Positions 55,689-64,000 of a stretch of DNA of 64,000 nucleotides are shown here, one piece after another; position 1 is the first letter of the stretch; each line of letters begins with the position of its first letter. The DNA comes from Nesterenkonia sp. F. GTDB lineage: Bacteria; Actinomycetota; Actinomycetes; Actinomycetales; Micrococcaceae. Both the position numbers and the translations under genes were made by a program. Under the pieces are notes generated by a model. That model was not told where the DNA came from. It worked only from the letters and a program-made list of their open reading frames with translations, and searched no databases. The stretch covers positions 1 through 64,000 of the forward strand of contig NZ_AFRW01000116.1 in assembly GCF_000220985.1 (NCBI RefSeq). The letters are read 5' to 3'.

Positions 55689-55762
55689 AGCGGATGACGA
55701 GATTCGAACTCGCGACCCTCACCATGGCAAGGTGATGCTCTAGCCAGCTGAGCTACATCCGC
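55689..55762 (-). tRNA. tRNA-Gly (anticodon GCC), copy 2
   Basis: All 74 bases equal copy 1. It is the promoter-proximal gene of the tRNA unit; the order of transcription is Gly, Cys, Val, Gly. The 192 bp between it and tRNA-Cys contain no further tRNA or gene that I can support. Confidence 0.97.
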
Positions 55763-56080
55763 CTGTCGTCTGCGTCGGTTCCGCGGGAACCCCTCGTCAG
55801 GCGACCCTGACAGTGTCTCACACTCTCGTGGTCGCCGTCCCGGAGCGGGGCGGCCCGTCGTCACCTCTGCGTTCCGACGACATGAAACTCTAGTGGAGTC
55901 CGACCCGCCGCGTCCAATCGAGGGCAGGTGACCCCCGTCACGCGCAGCGGAAGCCCTCCGTTCATCCCCGTCACGGCGGGCGAGGACGCCGCCGCACGAC
56001 CCGCCGCCGACCGCCTGCGCCCCGTCGCCGCACGCCGGGCGGACGCGCTCCGCGACGGTCATGGCAGACTGGTCGGCGAC
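55763..56080. other. Divergent promoter region between the tRNA unit and the nuclease-like gene
   Basis: These 318 bp contain no supported gene. TAGAGT on the minus strand near 55890 is a plausible -10 for the tRNA unit, and CAGACT at 56065-56070 on the plus strand one for the gene starting at 56081. An open plus-strand frame from 55928 joins the nuclease-like gene but lacks similarity to anything I know. Confidence 0.5.
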
Positions 56081-56986
56081 ATGACACAGCCCAGCCTCGC
56101 CCACGCCACCGACTTCGGCCGGATGTACTCGCGCTCGACGACCTCGGTCCCCGAGGTCCCCTCGATCACCACGGTGATCGGCCAGGAGCACAAGGACCTC
56201 ACCGGCTGGGCAGGCCATATGGCCGCCACCGAGCTCATCGCCGACGACCGGCTCCCCGACGCGGTGGGCTCGACGACGAAGCTGCGCTCCCTGGCGCGCC
56301 GGGCCTCCTCGGCCGCCGCACGTTTCCGTGACGACGCCGCAGCGCGGGGCGATCGCGTCCATCACTACGCCGAGCAGGTCGCTCTGCGTGCCCTGGACGC
56401 CGAGCACGAGGCCGAGGCCGCCCGCGAGGTGCTGCGCACCCACGATGAGCTGGCCTTCGCCGAACAGTTCGACCACTGGTGGCAGACCTTCGCCGTGAAG
56501 CCGCTGGCCGCGGAGGTCACCGTCTGGAACCACACTCTGGGATACGCCGGGACGCTGGACCTGGTCGCCGAGATCGGCGGCCGCACCTGCATCATCGACT
56601 TCAAGACCAAAGGCCTGACGCGGAAGGGCCGCGCCAAACCGCTCAGCGAGTCGGTGGTGATGCAGCTGGTCGCAGGCATGCAGGCCGAGGAGATGCTCGT
56701 CGACGCGGACGCCGGCCGATGGACGCCGTGGCCGCACGGCGCCGATTCCCCGGTGCTGCTGGGCGTGGCCCTGTCCGCCCGCGAAGTGGTGCCCGTCCAG
56801 GCCAACCCCGAGGTGCTGAAGTCTCACTGGCACAAGTTCTGGGCGCTGCGCCAGGTCTGGGAGCATATGCGCCGCGCCAGCGAGGCCGGCCCCGCGCTGC
56901 GCCCGATCGGCCCGCCGCCGGCACCCGCGTCGGAGGTCACGCCGGCGCGCGCGCCGGACGACACCGCGACCCCGTCGACGGCGTAG
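56081..56986 (+). CDS. PD-(D/E)XK nuclease-like protein
   Basis: The 301-residue protein carries LGYAGTLDLVAEIGGRTCII followed by DFKTKGLTRKG: an Asp in a beta strand and a D-x-K pair, which is the PD-(D/E)XK active-site pattern of RecB-like and Cas4-like nucleases. The N-terminal half is helical with RMYSRSTTSVPEVPSITTVI and a WAGHMAATEL segment; there are no cysteines for an iron-sulfur cluster. The C-terminal 40 residues are Ala/Pro-rich. I recognise this as a protein often found before def in Micrococcales, usually annotated as hypothetical. Nuclease activity and target are inferred. ATG at 56081 has a -10-like CAGACT 10 bp upstream. Confidence 0.75.
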   Translation: MTQPSLAHATDFGRMYSRSTTSVPEVPSITTVIGQEHKDLTGWAGHMAATELIADDRLPDAVGSTTKLRSLARRASSAAARFRDDAAARGDRVHHYAEQVALRALDAEHEAEAAREVLRTHDELAFAEQFDHWWQTFAVKPLAAEVTVWNHTLGYAGTLDLVAEIGGRTCIIDFKTKGLTRKGRAKPLSESVVMQLVAGMQAEEMLVDADAGRWTPWPHGADSPVLLGVALSAREVVPVQANPEVLKSHWHKFWALRQVWEHMRRASEAGPALRPIGPPPAPASEVTPARAPDDTATPSTA

Positions 56987-57069
56987 CGCGCAGCGTCCCC
57001 CGGCCCCGCCCGCGCTCCACGTGGCCGACGCACGACCTCCGCAGTCCCTCGCACAGTAGGATCGACACC

Positions 57070-57669
57070 ATGGCAGTTCTCCCCCTCCGCATGATCGGCG
57101 ACCCGGTGCTGCGCACGCCGGCCCGCGAGGTCGGCGTCGTCGACGACTCGGTGCGCCGGCTGATCGAGGACATGCTCACCACGATGGACGCCGTCGGCGG
57201 GATCGGCCTCGCCGCGCCGCAGGTCGGCGTGGGACTGCGGATCTTCACCTACGACGTCGCCGGCTCCCGCGGCGCCGTCGTCGACCCGACGGTGGAGACC
57301 TCCGGCTCGCCGGAGTTCACCCCGCACGACTCCGCGGCCGGCCCGGCCACAGGGACGAACCTCGTCCGCGAAGGCTGTCTGTCCATCGCCGACGTGCACG
57401 GACCCGTGGGACGTCCGCAGCGGGCCCGGCTGACCGGGCTGGCCCCCGACGGCGGGCGCGTCGACGTCGAGGCCTCGGGACTGCTCGCCGTCTGCTTCCA
57501 GCACGAGGCCGACCATCTCGACGGCCGGCTCTTCGTGGATCGGCTGGTCGGCGAGGAGAAGCGTGCCGCGCTGCGCACGCTGCGGCAGACCCCGCAGGAC
57601 GCCGACTCCTCCCCCGCCGCACGCCGCGCCCCGAGCGCGGGAGGGAGCTTCTTCGCCGCGGGCCGCTGA
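57070..57669 (+). CDS. def: Peptide deformylase
   Basis: Removes the formyl group from the N-terminal methionine of new proteins. The 199-residue metallo-enzyme has motif 1 GGIGLAAPQVGVGL, motif 2 REGCLSIADVHG and motif 3 CFQHEADHLDGRLF, which supply the Gln, Cys, two His and Glu of the iron site. Thirty disordered residues follow the fold. ATG at 57070 lies 7 bp after TAGGAT, so it is probably leaderless. fmt, which formylates initiator tRNA, follows 114 bp downstream. Confidence 0.96.
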   Translation: MAVLPLRMIGDPVLRTPAREVGVVDDSVRRLIEDMLTTMDAVGGIGLAAPQVGVGLRIFTYDVAGSRGAVVDPTVETSGSPEFTPHDSAAGPATGTNLVREGCLSIADVHGPVGRPQRARLTGLAPDGGRVDVEASGLLAVCFQHEADHLDGRLFVDRLVGEEKRAALRTLRQTPQDADSSPAARRAPSAGGSFFAAGR

Positions 57670-57783
57670 CCCCGCGGCCCGGCGGAGGGCGTCGCGCAGG
57701 AGCCCGACGGCCCGCACCGTCCGAGAGGGCCCGCCCCGCCCGCCGATCGACCAGCACAGCACCGATTCCCGGGAAGGACCTTC

Positions 57784-58935
57784 GTGCAGCACCATACCGA
57801 GACGTCGCTCGCCGACGTGGGACGCCGCATCGATCCCGCCGCGTCGGCCGCCGGGAGCATCCTCTTCGCCGGCACTCCGCAGATCGCCGCCGACTGCCTG
57901 ACCGGACTGCTCGCCGCCGGCGTCGACGTCGCCGCCGTGCTGACCCGGCCTGACGCCCCTGTGGGACGCAGGCGACGGATGACGCCCTCGCCGGTGGCAC
58001 AGATCGCCGAGGAGGCCGGGATCCCGGTGATCCGCGCCTCCCGCGTCGACGAGGAGGTCTCCGCCGCGATCGGCCGCACCGGCGCTCGGCTCGGGGTCGC
58101 CGTCGCCTACGGGGCGCTGCTGCCCCAGCACGCCCTCGACGCCCCGGAGCACGGCTGGGTGAACCTGCACTACTCGCGGCTGCCGGCCCATCGCGGGGCC
58201 TCGCCCGTCCCGCACGCTGTGCTGGACGGAGACGTCGAGACCGCCGCGACGGTCTTCCAGATCGAGGCGGGCATGGACACCGGCCCGATCCACGGCGTCT
58301 GCCCGCTGCCGATCAGCGAGGAGATCTCCTCCGGCGAGCTGCTCGACGAGCTCACCGCCGTCGGCACCCGCCTGCTGATCGCCCTGCTCCCCGACCTGCT
58401 GGCCGGCCGCTCCGTCCCCGAGCCGCAGGTCGGCGAGGCGACCTACGCGCCGAAGCTCACCCGCGAGGACGCCTTCATCGACCCGCGGCACCCTGCCGCG
58501 GAAGTGGTCCGCAGGATCAACGCCACCACCCCCGAGCCGGGCCCCTGGACGCTGCTGGGCGAGACGCGGCTCAAACTCGGCACTGCCCGACCCTATGAGG
58601 CCGAGACCCCTGACGACATCGACGAGGCACCCGTCGGTGCTGTCCTGCCGGCGCCCGAGGACCGTCCCGGTGCGGGCCCGGTCCTGACGCTGCGCGCCGG
58701 CGACGGGAGGCCCGTCGTGCTGCGCGGCGTGCAGCCGGCCGGCAAGCAGATGATGGACCCGGCGGCCTGGCACCGCGGGCTCCGCGAGACCCCCGTCCTG
58801 GGCACGGCTCCCGCGGCGGAGGACGTCGCATCGGGAGTCCCGTCGTCGCGCGACAGATCTGAGCGTCCGTCGTCCTCTGACGATTCCCACCCGGCCGACG
58901 CCCGGCCGCAGACCTCCCGGGAGGAGCAGCGATGA
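57784..58935 (+). CDS. fmt: Methionyl-tRNA formyltransferase
   Basis: Formylates Met-tRNA of the initiator tRNA using 10-formyltetrahydrofolate. The 383-residue protein has about 22 extra N-terminal residues, then GSILFAGTPQIAADCLTGLL, VAVAYGALLPQHAL, the active-site NLHYSRLPAHRGASPVPHA (Asn and His) and TVFQIEAGMDTGPI (Asp), plus the C-terminal tRNA-binding domain and a 35-residue polar tail. GTG at 57784 has AAGGA 6 bases upstream. Its TGA overlaps the rsmB ATG by 4 bases. def-fmt-rsmB-rpe is a conserved order. Confidence 0.95.
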   Translation: MQHHTETSLADVGRRIDPAASAAGSILFAGTPQIAADCLTGLLAAGVDVAAVLTRPDAPVGRRRRMTPSPVAQIAEEAGIPVIRASRVDEEVSAAIGRTGARLGVAVAYGALLPQHALDAPEHGWVNLHYSRLPAHRGASPVPHAVLDGDVETAATVFQIEAGMDTGPIHGVCPLPISEEISSGELLDELTAVGTRLLIALLPDLLAGRSVPEPQVGEATYAPKLTREDAFIDPRHPAAEVVRRINATTPEPGPWTLLGETRLKLGTARPYEAETPDDIDEAPVGAVLPAPEDRPGAGPVLTLRAGDGRPVVLRGVQPAGKQMMDPAAWHRGLRETPVLGTAPAAEDVASGVPSSRDRSERPSSSDDSHPADARPQTSREEQR

Positions 58936-60620
58936 CCCCGCAGCAGCACCGAGGCTCCGGCGACGGCGCGTCGGACCGTCCCGACCGTCCCGACCGTCGA
59001 GCACGGCAGGACCGGCAGGATCGGCAGAACCGCTCCGCGGACTCGACACCGCGCGACGCCGGCGGCCGTCAGCGGTCCCGTGCGGGCAGCTCGACGCCGC
59101 GGAGACGCAGCCGCAGCGCTCCCTCGGCGCGCACGCGCACGGCCGACCCCGCCCGTCGCACCGCCTTCCGCGTGCTGCGCGCGGTCTCGGCCGACGACGC
59201 CTATGCGAACCTCGTGCTGCCCGCCGAGATCCGGAGGGCGAAGCTCGACCGCCGCGACGCCGGCTTCGCCACCGAGCTGACCTACGGCGCGCTGCGCGGC
59301 CAGGGCACGTATGACGCGATCCTGGCCGCCTGCGTGGACCGGCCGCTGGGCTCCCTCGATGCGCCGGTGCTCGACGCGCTGCGGCTGGGCGCCCACCAGC
59401 TGCTCGGCATGCGGGTCGACGACCACGCCGCCGTCGGCGAGACCGTCGGCCTGGTCCGCGGCGAGATCGGAGCCGGCCCCTCCGGCCTGGTCAACGCCGT
59501 GCTGCGTCGCGTCGGGGCGAAGTCGCGCGCCGATTGGATCGCCGAACTGGCCTCCGCCCGCGGCACCTCCGCCGGCGACGACGAGGCGCTGGCTCTGGAA
59601 CATGCCCATCCGTCCTGGGTGGTGCGGGCGCTGCGCCAGGCGCTGCGGCTGCACGGCCGCGGCGAGCCCGACGAGCTGGAGCAGCTCCTGGCCGCCGACA
59701 ACGCCGCCCCCGAGGTCCACCTGGTCGGCCTGCCCGAGCTGGGCGAGCGCCACCTGCCGGCGGCGGTGGAGGTCGGCGGCGAGGAGAGCCCGCTGATCGA
59801 GGACGCCGTGGTCTTCCGCGGCGGGGACGTGGGCCGGCTGCCCGGAGTGCGCGAGGGCGTCGTCCGCGTCCAGGACATCGGCTCCCAGTGGATCGCCCGG
59901 GCGCTGACGGCGGCCTTCACCCCGGAGACCGTCGACCCCGACGTCGCCGGGGAGCGCTGGCTGGACCTCTGCGCCGGGCCGGGCGGCAAGGCCGCCCTGC
60001 TCGCCTCCCTGGCCGCCCAGCAGGAAGCCTGGCTGCTCGCCAACGAGCCCGCCGACCATCGTGCGAAGCTGGTCCGTCAGGCCCTCGACGCCGTGGACGA
60101 GGAGGCCTGGAGCCTGCGCACCGGAGACGGGCGCACCATCGGCGACGACGATCGCGGAGACTTCGACCGGATCCTTCTCGACGCCCCGTGCACCGGACTC
60201 GGCGCGCTGCGTCGGCGCCCCGAGGCGCGCTGGCGGCGCAGCCCCTCGGACCTCGCCGAGCTGACGGTGCTGCAGTCCGAGCTGCTCGACGCCGCCGTCG
60301 GGGTCCTCGCCCCCGGCGGCCTGCTGGGCTATGTCACCTGCTCGCCGCACGCCGCCGAGACCGTGGTGCAGATCGACGACGTGCTGCGCCGCCATCCGGA
60401 GCTGCAGCTGCTCGACGCGCACGACCCGATGACGATGGTCGCGCTGCCCGAGGGCGCCCGGCTGGCCGCCGCGTCGCCGACGTCGCCGACGTCGCCGACG
60501 TCGCCGGACGGATCGGACACCGGCGCCGCCGTCGCCGACCGGTCCCGCATGGTCCAGCTCTGGCCGCACGTCACCGGCACCGACGCGATGTTCTTCGCCC
60601 TGCTGCACCGCCCGGCCTGA
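58932..60620 (+). CDS. rsmB: 16S rRNA m5C967 methyltransferase (RsmB family)
   Basis: Methylates cytidine in 16S rRNA. The 562-residue protein has a long Arg/Gln/Ser-rich disordered N-terminus (about 75 residues), a NusB-like domain ([40 protein letters not shown]), and an SAM-dependent methyltransferase domain: [37 protein letters not shown] and [15 protein letters not shown], with both family cysteines. Near the end, three 9-bp repeats encode SPTSPTSPT. It is coupled to fmt by an ATGA overlap, with rpe 49 bp downstream. Confidence 0.94.
   Translation: MTPQQHRGSGDGASDRPDRPDRRARQDRQDRQNRSADSTPRDAGGRQRSRAGSSTPRRRSRSAPSARTRTADPARRTAFRVLRAVSADDAYANLVLPAEIRRAKLDRRDAGFATELTYGALRGQGTYDAILAACVDRPLGSLDAPVLDALRLGAHQLLGMRVDDHAAVGETVGLVRGEIGAGPSGLVNAVLRRVGAKSRADWIAELASARGTSAGDDEALALEHAHPSWVVRALRQALRLHGRGEPDELEQLLAADNAAPEVHLVGLPELGERHLPAAVEVGGEESPLIEDAVVFRGGDVGRLPGVREGVVRVQDIGSQWIARALTAAFTPETVDPDVAGERWLDLCAGPGGKAALLASLAAQQEAWLLANEPADHRAKLVRQALDAVDEEAWSLRTGDGRTIGDDDRGDFDRILLDAPCTGLGALRRRPEARWRRSPSDLAELTVLQSELLDAAVGVLAPGGLLGYVTCSPHAAETVVQIDDVLRRHPELQLLDAHDPMTMVALPEGARLAAASPTSPTSPTSPDGSDTGAAVADRSRMVQLWPHVTGTDAMFFALLHRPA
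60474..60508. repeat. Short 9-bp tandem repeat in rsmB
   Basis: TCGCCGACG occurs three times exactly, followed by a variant TCGCCGGAC; it encodes a Ser-Pro-Thr repeat in a loop of the methyltransferase. The reading frame is kept for any number of units. Confidence 0.8.
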
Positions 60621-60669
60621 CCGGAGCTCGACGCAGCCCACCGACCCGATCGACCAGGAGGATCGACCC

Positions 60670-61338
60670 GTGACCCCCTCGCCCCGCACGCCCTGCATCC
60701 ACCCGAGCATCCTCAACGCGGACTTCGCGAACCTCGAGCGGGAGCTGTCCCGGATCAGCACCGCCGATGCCGTGCACGTCGACGTCATGGACAACCACTT
60801 CGTGCCCAACCTCACGCTGGGCCTGCCGGTGGTGGAGTCGCTGCGGGCGGCGACGGACCTGCCGCTGGACATCCACCTGATGATCGAGGACGCCGACGTC
60901 TGGGCGCCGCGCTACGCGGAGCTGGGCTGCGAGTCGGTGACCTTCCACGCCGAGGCCGCGCAGGCCCCGATCCGACTGGCCCGCGAGCTGCGCGCCCGGC
61001 GGAGCCGAGCGGCGATGGCGCTGAAGCCGGCCACCGGGATCGAGTCCTATCTGGACATCCTCGGCGAGCTGGACATGCTGCTGCTGATGACCGTCGAGCC
61101 GGGCTTCGGCGGGCAGTCCTTCCTGGACCTGGTGCTGCCGAAGATCCGCCGGGCGCGGAAGGCGGTCGACGACCTGGGCGGCGAGATCGCCGTGCAGATC
61201 GACGGCGGGGTGAACGCGGAGACCATCCTGCGCGCCGCCGACGCGGGTGCGGACACGTTCGTGGCCGGCTCGGCGGTCTACGCGGCCGAGGACCCCGACG
61301 CCGCGATCGCGGACCTGCGCGGACTGCTGGACTCCTGA
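60670..61338 (+). CDS. rpe: Ribulose-phosphate 3-epimerase
   Basis: Interconverts ribulose 5-phosphate and xylulose 5-phosphate in the pentose phosphate pathway. The 222-residue TIM barrel has [69 protein letters not shown] and [13 protein letters not shown], with the metal-binding His/Asp residues. GTG at 60670 has AGGAGG 8 bases upstream. It follows rsmB on the plus strand, and a terminator hairpin lies beyond. Confidence 0.96.
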   Translation: MTPSPRTPCIHPSILNADFANLERELSRISTADAVHVDVMDNHFVPNLTLGLPVVESLRAATDLPLDIHLMIEDADVWAPRYAELGCESVTFHAEAAQAPIRLARELRARRSRAAMALKPATGIESYLDILGELDMLLLMTVEPGFGGQSFLDLVLPKIRRARKAVDDLGGEIAVQIDGGVNAETILRAADAGADTFVAGSAVYAAEDPDAAIADLRGLLDS

Positions 61339-61361
61339 GCCGCAGGGCCCCGAGACGAAGA

Positions 61362-61403
61362 CCGGCGGTGCTCCCGACCTTCCCCTGTCGAGAGCACCGC
61401 CGG
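61362..61403. terminator. Terminator between rpe and nrdR
   Basis: CCGGCGGTGCTC (61362-61373) and GAGCACCGCCGG (61392-61403) pair perfectly with an 18-base loop, between the convergent stops of rpe (61338) and nrdR (61447). It can serve both strands. No strong T-tract. Confidence 0.75.
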
Positions 61404-61446
61404 AGACTGCGATGCGGCCGCCGCGCGGGCGACCACGGCCCCGAGT

Positions 61447-61953
61447 CTAGCGGAACCCGAAGCGCGGCTGCACCACGGTGACGCCGTCGGCGGTCCCGCC
61501 GGGCATCTCCTCCTCGCGGCGCAGCTCGTCGATGGCCTCCTGGAAGTCGTCGAGGCCGTCGAAGCCCCGGTAGACGGAGGCGAAGCGCATGTAGGCCACC
61601 ACGTCGAGGGTGCGCAGCGGGCGCAGGATGGCCAGGCCGACGTCGTTCGCGTCGACTTCGGCGTTGCCCGAGGCGCGCACCGTCTCCTCCACCTCCTGGG
61701 CCAGCACGGCGAGGTCGTCGCTGGACACCGGCCGTCCCTGGCAGGCTTTGCGCACGCCGTTGATGACCTTGGATCGGTCGAAGGGCTCGGCGGCGCCGGA
61801 ACGCTTGATCACGTTCAGCGACGTGGTCTCCATCGTGGTGAAGCGCTTCGAGCACTGGGGGCACTGCCGCCGGCGTCGGATGCCGGAGCCGTCGTCGAGC
61901 ATCCGCGAGTCGACCACGCGGGACGCGTCGTGGCGACAGTACGGACAGTACAT
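61447..61953 (-). CDS. nrdR: Transcriptional repressor NrdR
   Basis: Represses ribonucleotide reductase genes when dATP is abundant. The 168-residue protein starts [17 protein letters not shown] and [15 protein letters not shown], a four-cysteine zinc ribbon, followed by the ATP-cone domain ([21 protein letters not shown]) and ending in [16 protein letters not shown] at 61953 has GGAGAGGAG upstream. Two NrdR boxes flank its promoter, so it should control itself. In this window it is not linked to nrd genes; it stands between rpe and dnaE. Confidence 0.96.
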   Translation of the reverse strand: MYCPYCRHDASRVVDSRMLDDGSGIRRRRQCPQCSKRFTTMETTSLNVIKRSGAAEPFDRSKVINGVRKACQGRPVSSDDLAVLAQEVEETVRASGNAEVDANDVGLAILRPLRTLDVVAYMRFASVYRGFDGLDDFQEAIDELRREEEMPGGTADGVTVVQPRFGFR

Positions 61954-62027
61954 CGCGGCGCTCTCCTCTCCCCGGTCCGCTGGCGGCTCGTCGGACGCTG
62001 TTCCGACGCGATCCGCCGGACGGCACG

Positions 62028-62081
62028 AGTCTACGCACTAGATGTGGTGGCCATCAAATCCATGCACACAAGATGTTGTGG
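62028..62081 (-). promoter_or_regulatory. nrdR promoter with two NrdR boxes
   Basis: On the minus strand TTGATG (62057-62052) and TAGACT (62033-62028) are 18 bp apart. Two 16-bp boxes with the family pattern CAC-8-GTG, GCACTAGATGTGGTGG (62035-62050, between -35 and -10) and ACACAAGATGTTGTGG (62066-62081, upstream of -35), are separated by 15 bp, so their centres are 31 bp, or three helix turns, apart. This is the classic NrdR arrangement and implies autorepression. Confidence 0.85.
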
Positions 62082-62104
62082 GGAGGGACGTGTCGGCGAA
62101 CGAA

Positions 62105-64000
<1,896 letters not shown>

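Noticed and set aside
55928-56080. N-terminal extension of the nuclease-like protein from 55928
   Set aside because: The added 51 residues are low-complexity Arg/Ala/Pro and overlap the probable promoter at 56065-56070.

Overview
The window is about 70% GC chromosomal DNA from an actinobacterium. Gene order, a stand-alone PdtaR regulator, FMN-riboswitch control of riboflavin genes, a membrane-protein-containing trp cluster and many leaderless starts point to the order Micrococcales, most likely Micrococcaceae (for example Nesterenkonia or a relative). The genus is an inference. Almost everything is core chromosome. I see no prophage, insertion sequence, CRISPR array or integrated element.

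Layout. 1-13,000: a partial DAK2-domain kinase, an LCP cell-wall ligase and a DUF3515 lipoprotein, then the minus-strand run murA-plsC-gpsA-ddl (lipid and peptidoglycan precursors), leuCD with a divergent IclR-type regulator, a UDP-glucose dehydrogenase and thiL. 13,100-17,500: two identical tRNA-Glu, one tRNA-Gln, a decayed exonuclease gene, gltX and a FAH-family gene. 17,500-29,200: a branched-chain amino-acid block (ilvE, leuB, ilvC, ilvN, ilvB, ilvD) with metG and serA. 29,600-34,300: a CHY zinc-finger protein, pdtaR, tRNA-Leu, a small unknown gene, an aromatic-acid-exporter-like membrane protein and pyk. 34,400-54,700: gltBD, lgt, the trp genes, the his genes and the riboflavin genes, all on the minus strand. 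55,200-55,800: tRNA Gly, Val, Cys, Gly. 56,000-61,400: a PD-(D/E)XK-like gene, def, fmt, rsmB and rpe. 61,400-64,000: nrdR and the 3' part of dnaE.

Regulation is the most informative part. A 15-bp inverted-repeat core (TCTCA, 5 bp, TGAGA) lies between leuC and the IclR-type gene, upstream of leuB, and in a half-degenerate form upstream of ilvB. At leuB and at the ilvB leader the site centre is exactly 59 bp from the predicted leaderless ATG, which suggests one NdgR/LtbR-like regulon run by the adjacent IclR-type gene. ilvB also has a leader peptide and an attenuator hairpin. The riboflavin operon starts with a clear FMN riboswitch. nrdR has two NrdR boxes 15 bp apart across its promoter.

Oddities. 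RibE, RibB and RibA are fused into one 702-residue protein. Two genes that should work, the IclR-type regulator and gltD, each carry a one-base frameshift in a short G run, so either they are broken or the assembly has homopolymer errors. A third gene, the exonuclease, is truly decayed. I found no wholly new multi-gene system. The best leads are the leucine/isoleucine regulatory circuit, the riboflavin fusion, and the operator-like repeats at gltB and ilvD.
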